NCBI GenBank assembly: GCA_022496805.1
Contig: CM040094.1
Coordinates: 7,153,501 to 7,217,500 of the forward strand
DNA length: 64,000 nucleotides
Direction: 5' to 3'
DNA from: Pohlia nutans
Taxonomy: Eukaryota; Streptophyta; Bryopsida; Bryales; Mniaceae
Translations under genes and position numbers: made by a program
Notes under the pieces: generated by a model
The model's input: only the letters and a program-made list of their open reading frames with translations
The model's database searches: none
Told to the model about the DNA's origin: nothing
Shown: positions 46,334-57,237 of the stretch, in pieces
How the letters are laid out: each line of letters begins with the position of its first letter
Numbering within the stretch: the first letter of the stretch is position 1

Positions 46334-49300
46334 TCAGGCTCCAGATTCATTCATAGGAATTTCTTCTGTTGCTGCGTTTGACACTTGATCAGCTTGACTA
46401 GAAGAGAGTACCGGTATGGTAACTGGAGCTCCTTCTGATTGTTCTTCTGCTGGAGGTTCTGCTCCATCTTGGGATTGCTCAACTGGAGGTGGTGCATGTG
46501 CAACCACCACAGAACTACTGCTCTCCGGTTCCGGAGCCGGAATCTGCGGCGTAATCTCTATGGGTAGATTGTTCTGCATATTCTCTGCATTCTCAGGATC
46601 TGAAGATGCTGCTTGTGGAGTTGCATTGGTGAGCTCCAAAGGGAGATGTAGACTTCCTGCGCCTTCTGCACTCTCTGCTTCAGGGGCTCCTGGTGAAGAC
46701 ACTACGTTGGGCTCGGTAAGGGCAACATTGCTGGAGTCCTTCGGAATTGTTTCTGCAGTGAATGACCTCTCCTCCTGAACTTTAGCATTCACTTGAGTGC
46801 CTATAGTCCTGCTAGACAACATGAAGACAACTGATAAGTTGAATGAACACAAGGCATTTTTTAGGGAGAAGTAGTGCCCGATTGCACCACAATAAAATAA
46901 TCTGGCTAAAAAATGGCCAAAAAACATGAAGGTTTGACCCAGAAAACTTCAAATTAAGAAAAAAAAGAGGATGAAATTGCCAGAATTTTAATGGATATCA
47001 TCTAATGTGATTTTCTATCCAATGTGGATGAATGTTGAAATACGGAGCACAACTACAACAATTTATATCACCACCTTGGCACTTCATGAAAAATGAAAAA
47101 ATGCCCTGGTATTGAAAGTAAAACATCCTCCTACAATGAAGGAGGGCTTAGATGAGATGTGGGTGTTTTCAAAGGTACTCCCTCTGTCCGGAAATAACTG
47201 TCCTAGTTTTTGGTATTTTCTTATTTGCAATATTTGTCCTATGTTTTATACTTCAAATGTGAGCCCTGTCCACTTCAATGGGGTGGACAATGAGATTAAC
47301 ACAAAAACTACATACTGCTATTAAAGTTAGACCATTTTTTGAGTACTGAGACAGCATTTATTGGGAAAAAAAAGCATTAAGTTAAAACACGCCAAAAACT
47401 AGGACAGTTATTTCCGGACAAAGTAGAAAGTAAAACATCCTCGTACAATAAGGAAGGCTTGGATGAGAAGTGGATGTTTTCAAAGGTAGCAGTACAGAAC
47501 AGTAAATATTTATTTATCCAGAGGTTACGAGAGAAGGTGCTTGTAGAAGATTCAAACCTAGACTCCTGAGCTTGAGCGAGGCTCGCAAGCTCTTGCTCAT
47601 GAGCTTTCTTCAGTTGTCTTGCATGTTCATGGCCTCGTTGAACGGCACCTTCCCAAATAACACATTGCTCTCTGGCCTTTCCCAACTCAACTCGCCACCT
47701 GTGAGCTTCTTGCAATGCAAGATCTCTTGTCTTATTGGCAGCTACAACTCTTTCTTCTGCCGCCTTTATCTGTTATCAGAGAGTTCGTCACTTCAGCCAA
47801 AAGAAATGCACTGCGAAGCACAAAAGTTCACTCAAAGAGCGTCTAAATTTGGTTCTTCGAGGACGTGCCAAGCTCAGGCTAGTATCTGAACGAGAAAAAA
47901 CAGATAAGGCATCGAAGCAAGCTTCATTAATCATCTGACATGAGATGAAAGAGGTGAAAAACAACTCATTAACCCTTAAAAGGACCAAGGATTCACAGTT
48001 TTAAAATGACAAATTCAATTGATCATATTGTGAAAAATATAATTCAGATGGGACCAAATTTTGTATCACTAGAACCAGCGAAGATCACTGCATGTGTTGG
48101 TCAAAAAACAAATAAATTCAAACAAGAGGAAGTCCAAATAGGACCTACTCAAAACTGTTAAAAGAAACCATGGTGACCATTCTGGTCACCGTGGACGCTT
48201 AGGGGTTAACTTTGAATCAAAGCAGGCATTCTTGTCCTCAACGTTACAATAGTAAGGCAATTGAACACACCTGTTCTGCAGCACGTAGCAGCTCCTTCTT
48301 CAAATGTTCTACTTCTGTCAACGCCACTTGACAATCCTTATCAATAAGGTGTACGGCCTTGGCCGCTGACTCGGCAGCATCAGCCGTTTCTGAAAGACGT
48401 TCGGCCAGCTCCTTGATGGTCAGATCTCGTGCCCTCAGATCCCTTTGAAGCTGATTAAGCTCTTCATCTTTCACTCTCAGTGTTTCCTGGTCACCAATGT
48501 TAAATTTGTGAGTCCACAGACCAGTATTCACATATCCAACCGATGCACTAAAAGCAGTAGCACCCCACAAAATATAGAGAGCAAATGATAAACTGAAGCT
48601 GTTCCTGTAGGTTCACCTAAAGAGTGATAAAAGTATTTCTACATTTTCATGATACAAAAGTGTGAGAATGTATACGCTAAGTGCAGAGTTCAGAAATGTG
48701 AAGACACGACTGCACAATAATCGACAAAACAAAGAATGTCGGCAAGTTCAACAAATGTAAAGGACATACTAAGCCCCACGGGCTTACTTTTTTTGGGGGA
48801 GAATCTTGCTCATAACTTCTACTCCATTGAACCAAATGGGGTTTTTAAATGCCAAAACAAAGGCATCTATAGTTCTTTAGGATAGAACCAAAGTAAATCA
48901 AAAAGAGAATCATGCTTAAAACAGAGTTTAAAAGACATTTTGAGTGTGGGAATCAGGAAAGCCATGTCCTTTGAGAGTTAAATAACCTTAAGAATTGTTG
49001 AGTTGTCAATGCCGACATTAGCAGCAGGTGTGGAGGATTGTGGAACGACGACAACAGATGGCCTAAATGACGCTTGTATATCCTTCATAGCCTCTTGAGC
49101 CGTGGCATTGGCAGCAGCAACTGAAGCTGCCACAGTTCCGAGTTTAGCATTACCATTTCCACTCAACGAGTTCACTGCCTCCTTGTGTGCCTTCAAAACC
49201 AGTGCTGCAGCCCTGCATTCACAAAAACATGCTACATAAACATTCCGAAGGACATGAAAAGGAAAAACCTTTACATTGACATTCATAATAGTTCTTCTAC

Positions 49301-52176
49301 ATGTTTAACCCCTAGAGGACCAAGGATTCATGGTTTTAAAATGACAAATTTAAACGACCATATTGTGAAAAACACAATTCAAATGGGACCAAATTTTATA
49401 TCTCCGGAATCAGTGAAGAACATTGCATGTGTCGGTCAAAAAAGAAAGAAATCTGAACAAAAGGAAGCCCACATAAGACCTACTTAAAACTGCTAAAAAA
49501 AACATGAGGCCACTGGGGGGACCTTAATGGTCCTTTAGGGGTTAAGTATTGCAAGGAATGAGTTCTTTACATAAACAACGCATGCTTCCTGAACAATATT
49601 ACGTCTTGCTAACTATCAGGTAATACTCACCTCAAGCTTGCAACCCAGGCTCTCGCAGCAGCAGGTGTCTCTGCACAGAGGAAGGATTCCTTCTTCTGAG
49701 AGGTGCCAATGTCTGAGTCATGACAATGTAAGTCCCACACACCATTTTCTAGCATGAACAATGACGTACAGTGAACTGAAATCTTGAAAGAGGTAAGATT
49801 GATTACTTGCTGCTTCATCCTAATTTCAACACTTTGGTTGATCACTTCTGCATAACTACATCAATGTTCAATAAGGGAGGTCTTTATAATTTTCTCAATG
49901 CTGTCTGCAAGATTCATATGCTACGAAATCATAATTTCCTTCATTAAAAGCATTGGAAGGATACAAAAGCAACATCCGTCGTATCTCCTGTCTCCGCTGC
50001 ACAATCGAAACAAAACATCTGAATAGATAAGCCTCTACTGTCGGCCTCAGAAAATTGAATACAAAATGGGCACCAGGTTGAAGTCCGTGACACCAGCAGA
50101 AACTATTCCAAGTGAACAAAAAACATCATTACACGAAGATAGCTTTCATTGACTAACGTCATATACGAGCAACAAAACTTCTGATAGGAACAATCAAGTA
50201 GCGCACATAGATGATAAGCACTTGCATTAACCCCTAAAGGACCATAAGGCCACCAGGTGGCTCCTGTTTTTTGCAGTAATTTTGAGTAGGTTTTATGTAG
50301 ATTCTTTTTTGTTTATTTTTATTTTTATTTTTATTCAACGTATGTAATATTCTTCATTAATTCCAGTGATATAAAATTTGGTTCCATTCAAATTATAATT
50401 TTCACAATATGATCGTTTAAACTTGTCATTTTTAAAAACATGAATCCTTGGTCCTTTAGGGGGTTAAGGTCTTACTGGATGTTCAAAGGTGAGACGGTGA
50501 TTGTGCTGTCTGCATCAAAATGAATCAACCCTCTAGGTGATGGGTCGTCTCTTTGAAACCTGAACGCATCCAGAAAAACCAACGTTCAGCAAGCTTCGAT
50601 TGATTTCTCTGTATAAAAACTCAACACTCAAGATTATCCTCAAAATATGGACATGCGTATCAGTTGCAAAACTGCCAATGCAAATAGAAAAAGTCCTTTA
50701 AGTCCATCCCTAGTTTTCATCTTGTGTCTTTACTTTGGCCTCCTAGAAATATGTGGATCCAGCAATTCAATGGAGTACACCCTACCCTTTTAGAATAATT
50801 GAACCCCTACAAATTCAGTTTTCTAATCAATTCAAATGTAGGAGATGTACAATATGAGGCTAGAATAGGTTCATATAGGTTTTCACGAAATAAAATGAAA
50901 TATTTCCCACTAAACTAAATCCAAAATGTACATTCGATTGTAGTTGCCAACCCAAAAGGCGAAGGTTGAGTCAAATGAAGGACGAAACTAAAATTTGGCT
51001 CATTCGATTAGAGACATAGAACACCTCCAACTACTATTCTTTGATGCAAAAAGCACTCTGACATCCTTACCTGTACTCCATCTTCCCAGTTGAAGGATCC
51101 AGTGTAAACCATCGCTGATTCCATTTACGCAGCTGCCCACACAGAGCCTCGGTCAGCACATTCCTCTCTCCCACTTTGGTAATAGCACCGTATTGAATTA
51201 AACATCAAGTTGTGCGTCATCTCTCATTTAATTTATCATCTCTTAGGTGATTAACCCCTAAAGGACCAAGGATTCATGGTTTTAAAATGACAAGTTTAAA
51301 CGATCATATTGTGAAAATCATAATTTGAATGGGACCAATTTTTATATCACTGAAATTAGTGAAGAATATTACATATGTTGAATAAATAAAATATAAAAAA
51401 CTAACAAAGAAGAATCTATATAAAAGCTACTCAAAATTACTGAAAAATACAGGAGCCACCTGGTGGCCTTATGGTCCTTTAGGGGATAATTTATCATCTC
51501 TTAGGTGACTAGTTCTCAACACTGTTCAATACCGCTCAATCACTGCTGTAATTGGTCACTAACAAATTTGCCCGCATTCTCTATGAACACCATTCCTCAA
51601 GGTCTAAACACCAAAAATACCAAAAACTAGAGTTATTCTTTACCTCAAAAAAATTAGATTGACGGTATCGAAATGTTGACAGACTTTGAGTAAAAAAGGA
51701 TGACTCTAATCTTGGTGTTCAATAGCAGTGGGTAAAAATTTATTAGCCCTCTAAAATGAGGTTGTAAGCTACTTTGCAGTTCCGCAACACAAAACTCGGA
51801 GTATTTTCTGAGAATCACATTGTCACAGCTGATTCATTCAATTCCATTTCACAACAAAGAAAAGTTTTCCAATAATTAATTTCAATTACGAGGAAAGAAC
51901 TCACAGTCTCGGAACGCTTCAGCAACGGCCCGTGTAAAAGCACACTCCCGGCGCCACTGAGCTGCTTCTTTATCTTCTCAAGCCTTGCCTTCGGATCGTC
52001 ACCTCCGACCTAAAAAAACCACACCAGCCTAATATTTCAACTCCAAACCCTAAATGCTGCGAAAAGTACGTAACACTGTCCGGCACAAGAGACTGACTCG
52101 AACACACCGCTTATGAAACGCTAAAAGCCTCATGCATTGAAACCCCAGTGCAAGCAAGTGGCCGAACCTGAGCCAT
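46334..52176 (-). CDS. SWAP70: SWAP70-type PH-domain and coiled-coil protein, ten exons
   Basis: Proposed exons: 52,176-52,168; 52,009-51,905; 51,132-51,071; 50,559-50,476; 49,996-49,965; 49,712-49,631; 49,212-48,987; 48,486-48,271; 47,769-47,558; 46,808-46,334. Phases agree and give 500 residues. A PH domain (about 25-125; RKWNQRWFTLD, FLCAETPAAARAWV) is followed by an Ala-rich linker, a coiled coil (about 201-343; ETLRVKDEEL, EAHRWRVELGKARE) and a Pro/Glu/Ser tail. This is the layout of plant SWAP70, implicated in Rho-type GTPase signalling and phosphoinositide binding. The 32-nt exon 5 (GDRRYDGCCF) was found by phase and homology. Five introns hold TTAA MITEs and intron 9 a Stowaway. Gene symbol by family resemblance. 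Confidence 0.85.
47114..47488. repeat. 64-bp tandem duplication split by a MITE, SWAP70 intron 9
   Basis: 47,114-47,177 and 47,426-47,488 are near-identical (GAAAGTAAAACATCCTC...TTTTCAAAGGTA). The Stowaway-like element lies exactly at their junction. Confidence 0.8.
47178..47423. mobile_element. Stowaway-type MITE
   Basis: 246 bp flanked by TA, with inverted ends CTCCCTCTGTCCGGAAATAA / mirrored. The CTCCCTC terminus and TA target are typical of Tc1/mariner Stowaway elements in plants. Confidence 0.88.
47973..48205 (+). mobile_element. TTAA MITE, family A, SWAP70 intron 8
   Basis: 233 bp, TTAA 47,969-47,972 and 48,206-48,209; begins CCCTTAAAAGGACCAAGGATT. Confidence 0.88.
48760..48977. mobile_element. 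TTAA-type MITE, family K, SWAP70 intron 7
   Basis: About 218 bp from GTAA (48,756) to TTAA (48,978-48,981), ends AAAGGACAT / ATGTCCTTT. The right end lies 5 bp from the exon 7 donor (48,986). A related left end is at 30,350. Confidence 0.7.
49309..49541 (+). mobile_element. TTAA MITE, family A, SWAP70 intron 6
   Basis: 233 bp, TTAA 49,305-49,308 and 49,542-49,545; begins CCCCTAGAGGACCAAGGATT, ends GGTCCTTTAGGGG. Confidence 0.9.
50231..50463 (-). mobile_element. TTAA MITE, family A, SWAP70 intron 4 (inverted)
   Basis: 233 bp, TTAA 50,227-50,230 and 50,464-50,467. Opposite orientation to the copies in introns 2, 6 and 8. Its end is only about 12 bp from the exon 4 boundary (50,476). Confidence 0.9.
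51255..51485 (+). mobile_element. TTAA MITE, family A, SWAP70 intron 2
   Basis: 231 bp, TTAA 51,251-51,254 on the left and mutated ATAA on the right. A 22-bp host direct repeat (51,229-51,250 and 51,487-51,508, TAATTTATCATCTCTTAGG...) flanks the element. Confidence 0.88.
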
Positions 52177-52460
52177 GGCGAACCAAATTGAGCGATTCGA
52201 AGCTCTCCGGAAAGCACTTGTTGCGAGGAATCCTACGAGCACTGCGGTGAGCTGAAGTCGAACATCCCTGAAGCAGGATCGGCGATCGGGACAAGGCGCG
52301 ACACCGCGTCGTGAAGAGCCAGCGTCGGGGAAGGGTTCCGGTTCTGTTACTTTTCCTTTTTTGCTTCGCCTTTACTCCAATTATTGCATTTTTCCCCCGA
52401 GGCTTATGTCAGGGTTGGACGCGGGTATGGAGCAAACCGGGTACCATTGCATACCGGGTA

Positions 52461-53245
52461 TCAGTGATCTCAAAACTGGCTAAAATTAGCTGGATTTCTA
52501 CCCAAAAAAACGGGGCTGCTAAACATACAAAGAAAGAAAATGAAAAAAGAATTGAAACGTAGCGAGAATGCTCATCTATTATATTAAATACACAGTGTCA
52601 CGACCCCTTTCACGAAATCAGTCACGTTTTCATCCAAGTATTTCATCCATTGATTATCGTCCAACATCTCATTATATATCATTTTCATCCATTCTCATTC
52701 ATTTGCCTGTTTTGTAAATTATTTTCATCAATACTCAAAATTTTCAATTTCTTTCGATCAACATTCTTTGCAATGGAGTTCATGTTTCTTGATCATGTTT
52801 ATTTAGTTTTGTGTTGCATTGCAACACGAGATTTGCTAGTCATGGTATAAATATGTAGCATCTTCATGAGGTGATACATGCGGATATCACCATAGTATCA
52901 CCTTAGTATATCAAGGATATTGCCGGATATTATAGAGGTATCGTGAGTAGTACATTCACAAGGTAGCAAAAGTATATACCATTCAGTGATCTCAAAACTG
53001 GCTAAAATTAGCTGGATTTCTACCCAAAAAATGGGGCTGCTAAACATACAAAGAAAGAAAATGAATTTTTTTTGAAATGTAGCGAGAATGCTCATCATGT
53101 TATAAATATGTAGCAATTCATGAGGTGATATGCGCGGATATCATCATAGTATCACCTTAGTATATCTAGGGTATTGCCGGATATTATAAAGGTATCGTGA
53201 GTATTGTATGCACTGGGTAGCAAAAGTAGATATCATTTATGTGGG
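52461..53245. repeat. Interleaved tandem repeats between the SWAP70 gene and its inverted copy
   Basis: A block starting CAGTGATCTCAAAACTGGC (52,461-52,576) recurs at 52,985-53,093. A block starting TATAAATATGTAGCA (52,846-52,984) recurs at 53,101-53,245. Order is X, spacer, Y, X', Y'. Confidence 0.75.
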
Positions 53246-53419
53246 AGGTTGCATCCTGTGCTAAATGTCATAAAGTGGTTCTGAGATCACTGCCGGGTAT
53301 CGGTGCAAACCAGGTATTGCGAAACCAGGGTAATTGTGCAACCCGGGTATTAGCACAGTAAAGACGAAGCAAAAAGGAAAAGTAAGAACCCTAAACTCTG
53401 TTCCCGACGTTGGCTCTCA

Positions 53420-53825
53420 CTCGCGATTGCCTTGTCGCGATTCCTGTTTCAGGGATGTTCGACTTCAGCTCACCGCAGTGCTCGTAAGATTCCTCGCAAC
53501 AAGTGCTTTCCGGAGAGCTTCGAATCGCTCAATTTGGTTCGCTATGGCTCAGGTTCGGCCACTTGCACTGGGGTTTCGATGCATGCTTTTGTTGAGGCTT
53601 TTAGTGTTTCATAAGCGGCGTGTTGGAGTCAGTCTCTTGTGCCGGACAGTGAGGTGTTTTTTAGGGTTTAGAGTTGAAATGTTAGGCTGGTGTGATTGTT
53701 TAGGTCGGAGGTGACGATCCGAAGGCAATGCTTGAGAAGAGAAAGAAGCAGCTCAATGCTGGCGCCAGGAGTGTGGTTTTTCACGGGCCGTCCGAGATCG
53801 TGAGTTCCTTTCCTGGCATTGCTTT
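53420..53825 (+). pseudogene. Inverted partial copy of the SWAP70 promoter, exon 1, intron 1 and exon 2
   Basis: Read on the plus strand this aligns with the minus-strand start of the SWAP70 gene: the leader, ATGGCTCAG (53,544-53,552), intron 1 and exon 2 (53,704-53,799). Exon 2 has a 3-bp gain and a 12-bp loss but stays in frame, and both splice donors (CAG|GTTCGG, ATC|GTGAGT) and the acceptor survive. The next acceptor-like site is ACAACAG| at 54,442, just before the PPR gene; splicing there would continue the frame for 15 codons to TGA at 54,488. It could act as promoter and 5' leader of the PPR gene rather than as dead sequence. Confidence 0.8.
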
Positions 53826-54183
53826 GACTGACGAAATCAGATTAAAACGGTGAAGATATTGAGCTCTAGAATCCAGAGTTCATAAGGTAGAATTCGCGAA
53901 TTTCACTGTGCAATTGAGGTCTGTTGTTGAGTTTGAACATATGGGAAGTCTAGGCACAGTATTTGAATATCGTATGCAAAAGTTTTCAAAGTTAAATTGG
54001 TGGATGTCTTAAACCCATGCCCTAATTTGGATGTCTTAAACCCATGCCCTAATTTTGATGTACATTGTACAATGAGGATCTCTCTTTTTATCTCTAGATT
54101 CATTAGGCTGCTTTTGGTTTTTAGCTTATCTTACGATGCAAGAGACCATGATGATGAGTTGCGAAAATAGTGTCAAAGTTTAA

Positions 54184-54403
54184 CCCTAGAGGACTAAAAG
54201 CCCAATTTGGGCCTCATGTGTTTTTTAGCAGCTTTGAGTAGGTCCTATGTAGACTTCCTTTCGTTCAAATTTCTTTCTTTTTTGACCAACACATGCAATG
54301 TTCTTCAGTGATGCAGAATTCGGTCCCATCTGAATTATATTTTTCACAATATGATCAATTGAATTTGACTTTTTGAAACCATGAATCCTTGGTCTTTTCG
54401 GGG
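54184..54403 (-). mobile_element. TTAA MITE, family A, upstream of the PPR gene
   Basis: 220 bp, TTAA 54,180-54,183 and 54,404-54,407; inverted family A with ends CCCTAGAGGAC / GTCTTTTCGGGG. Lies in the possible leader intron of the PPR transcript. Confidence 0.85.
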
Positions 54404-54507
54404 TTAATGGTAGATGTTCTAAAATCACTTATTTGACAACAGGTACATGTTGATCAGGGGGATGTACATCAGCTGAAGTGGCCCTTTTGAATTTTTGGAA
54501 ACACCCA

Positions 54508-57237
54508 ATGAATTCGTGGAAGCACTTGGTTCGCTTCAAATATGGTCCTTTCTTTACACTTCTGGAAGGGCAAAGGTTTCTCCACAGCGCAAGCGATGTG
54601 GTGCATACTCTGGAGAATATTGGAGAACGGGTAGACCCTCAAGTGTACGTTCAAATGTTGAAGAGATGCTGCGATGAGAAGGACCTGGCAGTGGGCAGGA
54701 ACGTGCACGAGCACATCGTAAAACATTATTTTCAGCATAATATTTACGTCGTGAACACACTGATAAAGATGTACACACAGTGTGGAGATTTGAGGGAAGC
54801 TCGCCAAGTATTTGACAACTGCGTCAAGAAGAGTTCTGTGACGTGGAATGCCATGATCACAGGCTACGCGTATCACGGTCATTCCAAGGAGGCTTTTATG
54901 TTGTTCTGCCAAATGCATGACGAAGGATTGGAGCCAAACAAGTTCGTCTATTTGAGTGTCTTAAAAGCAGTAGCCAGTTCATCGGCTTTGGAGTTCGGAA
55001 AGGAAGTTCATGCCCGGGCTGTTGAATCGGGGCTCCTGTATGACATTGCCGTTGGGAATGCACTTGTGAACATGTACATCAAGTGTGGGAGTATCAAGCA
55101 TGCACGTGAAGTTTTTAACGAAATGGTGGAACGTGATGTGATTACGTGGACTACGTTGATCGGAGCTCTACGTTTTGAAGAGGCTTTTGCTTTGTTCATT
55201 CAGATGCAGGCAGAAGGAGCCAAGCCAGACAGAGTCACGTACATGGCTATTCTGAGCGCATGCAGTGCTCCAGAAGCTTTAGAAATAGTAAAAGAGGTTC
55301 AAAAGAATGCTAACCATTCTCAGTATCGCACTGATGTGCATGTGGGGAACGCTCTTGTAACAGCGTTTGCAAAATGTGGGAGCCTCCGGGATGCTTGCCA
55401 AGTTTTTGAGAATCTGGTCAAACGTGACAGTAGCTCCTGTAATGCGATGATTGGAGCTTATGCAGGAACTGGTTACGTTGACAAGGCCTTTGAAGTGTTC
55501 CAACAGATGCAACGAGAAGGCTTGGAGCCCAACCGCATTACTTTTTTGAGCATCTTGAACGTTTGTGGCAACCTTGAAAGAGGTAGGGAGCTTTATGCTC
55601 AAGCGAAGAAAGCCAGGTTTCTTTCTGATGTCAGCGTGGGGAATGCTTTTATAAATATGTTCGCCAAATGTGGGAGTATCAAAGATGCTCGACACATTTT
55701 TGACCTAATGGTGAACCGGGATGTCATTTCATGGACGTCACTGATCAAAGCGTATGCTGAATCGGGTTGTAGCGAGCAAGCATTCGGTGTTTTCAAGGAG
55801 ATGCAGAGAGTTGGCCCAAAGCCAGACAAGATTACATACTTGAGCATCTTGAATGCCGTTTCTAGTCTTCAGGTTTTGAAGGAGTTGTATGCCCACATCA
55901 CAGCTGCAGGATACGACACTGACATCCGCATCGGAACTGCTCTTGTAAATATGTATGCGAAATGTGGAAGCATGAAGGATGCACACCAAGTTTTTGACAA
56001 AATGAGAACACGAGATTTAGTCACATGGAACACCTTGATTGGAGGTTACGCAGCTGGTGGACATATCGAGGAAGCTTTCGCAGCGTTTGAGAAACTGCAA
56101 TATGAAGATCACCTGCAGCCAAACAACATCACCTACATGAACATCTTGAACGCCTGCGCAAACTCCGGAGCTTTGGAACGGGGCAAAAAGATTCATTCTC
56201 AACTTGGCATTGCATCTGACGTGGGTGTTGGAAATGCGCTCGTCCACATGTATGCGGAATGTGGGAGCATCAACGACGCTCGTCGTGTTTTCGATCGTAT
56301 GGCTCACCGTGATGTTGTCGCCTGGACAACGCTTATTCGAGGATATTCGCAATATGGGAGTGGTGAAGAGGCTCTGGAGGTTTTTGAGCAGATGAAGAGA
56401 GAAGGGGTTCAGCCAGATGAGCTCACTTTTGTTGGTGTGCTTTCGGCTTGTAGTCACGCAGGGTTAGTAGACGAAGGCCGCGAGTATTTTAGTTCTTTAT
56501 CGCGTGATCACGGTTTAGAGCCAACAGTGGAGCATTATGGTTGCATGGTTGACCTTCTTGGCCGGGCAGGGCGGTTAGATGAAGCAGAAGACGTGATTAA
56601 GAACATGCCACTGAAAGCAGGTGCACCGATTTGGGGAGCGCTACTTGGTGCTTGCAAAACCCATGGCAATTTGGCAATGGCAGATCGCGCAGCCGAGCAA
56701 TGTCTGAGGTGTCAACCTCAGGATGCTGGTGTCTATGTCCTCCTCTCACACATGTACGCAGAAGCCGGGGAATGGGACAGTGTGGCAAAGCTGAGGAAGT
56801 TGATGGACGACAGAAGGGTTAAGAAGGAACCTGGACGTAGTTGGATTTTAGTCGACAATCAAGTGCATTCTTTTGTTGCTGAGGACAGAGCGCACCCCCA
56901 GACGGAGCAAATTTTGGCCAAGCTGCAGAGATTAGCGCAGGAGATGAAAGCTGCAGGATATGTACCAGACACTAAACTTATATTACACGATGTTGACGAG
57001 GAGCTGAAGGAGCATGCGCTTTGCCACCACAGTGAAAGACTGGCTATTGCGTTTGGCCTCATCAGCACTCCGCCAGGACAGCCTCTCCACATCTTCAAGA
57101 ACCTCCGTGTGTGTCCTGACTGCCACACTGCAACCAAACTCATCTCCAGAATCGTTGGTCGAGAAATCGTTGCCAGGGATGCTAATCGCTTTCATCACTT
57201 CAAGAACGGGGTTTGTTCTTGCGGTGATTATTGGTAA
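54508..57237 (+). CDS. PLS-class PPR protein with E and DYW domains
   Basis: An intronless 909-residue pentatricopeptide-repeat protein, of the class that selects a cytidine in organellar RNA and deaminates it to uridine. The upstream open frame begins with GTG; the first ATG is at 54,508. After a basic N-terminus (possible mitochondrial or plastid signal) come PLS triplets from about residue 45 to 700, with phrases such as NALVNMYIKCGS and DVITWTTLI. An E/E+ region (705-800) and a DYW domain follow: H841-S-E843 is the catalytic HxE, C869 and C872 in CPDC bind zinc, and it ends CSCGDYW. One repeat near TTLIGALRFEEAF lacks several residues. Its target site cannot be told from sequence alone. 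Confidence 0.96.
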   Translation: MNSWKHLVRFKYGPFFTLLEGQRFLHSASDVVHTLENIGERVDPQVYVQMLKRCCDEKDLAVGRNVHEHIVKHYFQHNIYVVNTLIKMYTQCGDLREARQVFDNCVKKSSVTWNAMITGYAYHGHSKEAFMLFCQMHDEGLEPNKFVYLSVLKAVASSSALEFGKEVHARAVESGLLYDIAVGNALVNMYIKCGSIKHAREVFNEMVERDVITWTTLIGALRFEEAFALFIQMQAEGAKPDRVTYMAILSACSAPEALEIVKEVQKNANHSQYRTDVHVGNALVTAFAKCGSLRDACQVFENLVKRDSSSCNAMIGAYAGTGYVDKAFEVFQQMQREGLEPNRITFLSILNVCGNLERGRELYAQAKKARFLSDVSVGNAFINMFAKCGSIKDARHIFDLMVNRDVISWTSLIKAYAESGCSEQAFGVFKEMQRVGPKPDKITYLSILNAVSSLQVLKELYAHITAAGYDTDIRIGTALVNMYAKCGSMKDAHQVFDKMRTRDLVTWNTLIGGYAAGGHIEEAFAAFEKLQYEDHLQPNNITYMNILNACANSGALERGKKIHSQLGIASDVGVGNALVHMYAECGSINDARRVFDRMAHRDVVAWTTLIRGYSQYGSGEEALEVFEQMKREGVQPDELTFVGVLSACSHAGLVDEGREYFSSLSRDHGLEPTVEHYGCMVDLLGRAGRLDEAEDVIKNMPLKAGAPIWGALLGACKTHGNLAMADRAAEQCLRCQPQDAGVYVLLSHMYAEAGEWDSVAKLRKLMDDRRVKKEPGRSWILVDNQVHSFVAEDRAHPQTEQILAKLQRLAQEMKAAGYVPDTKLILHDVDEELKEHALCHHSERLAIAFGLISTPPGQPLHIFKNLRVCPDCHTATKLISRIVGREIVARDANRFHHFKNGVCSCGDYW

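Noticed and set aside
47178..47423. Intron 9 element as a member of the TTAA superfamily
   Set aside because: Its CTCCCTC terminus and TA target identify it as Stowaway.
54478..54507. PPR start at 54,478
   Set aside because: That codon is GTG; the first ATG in frame is 54,508.
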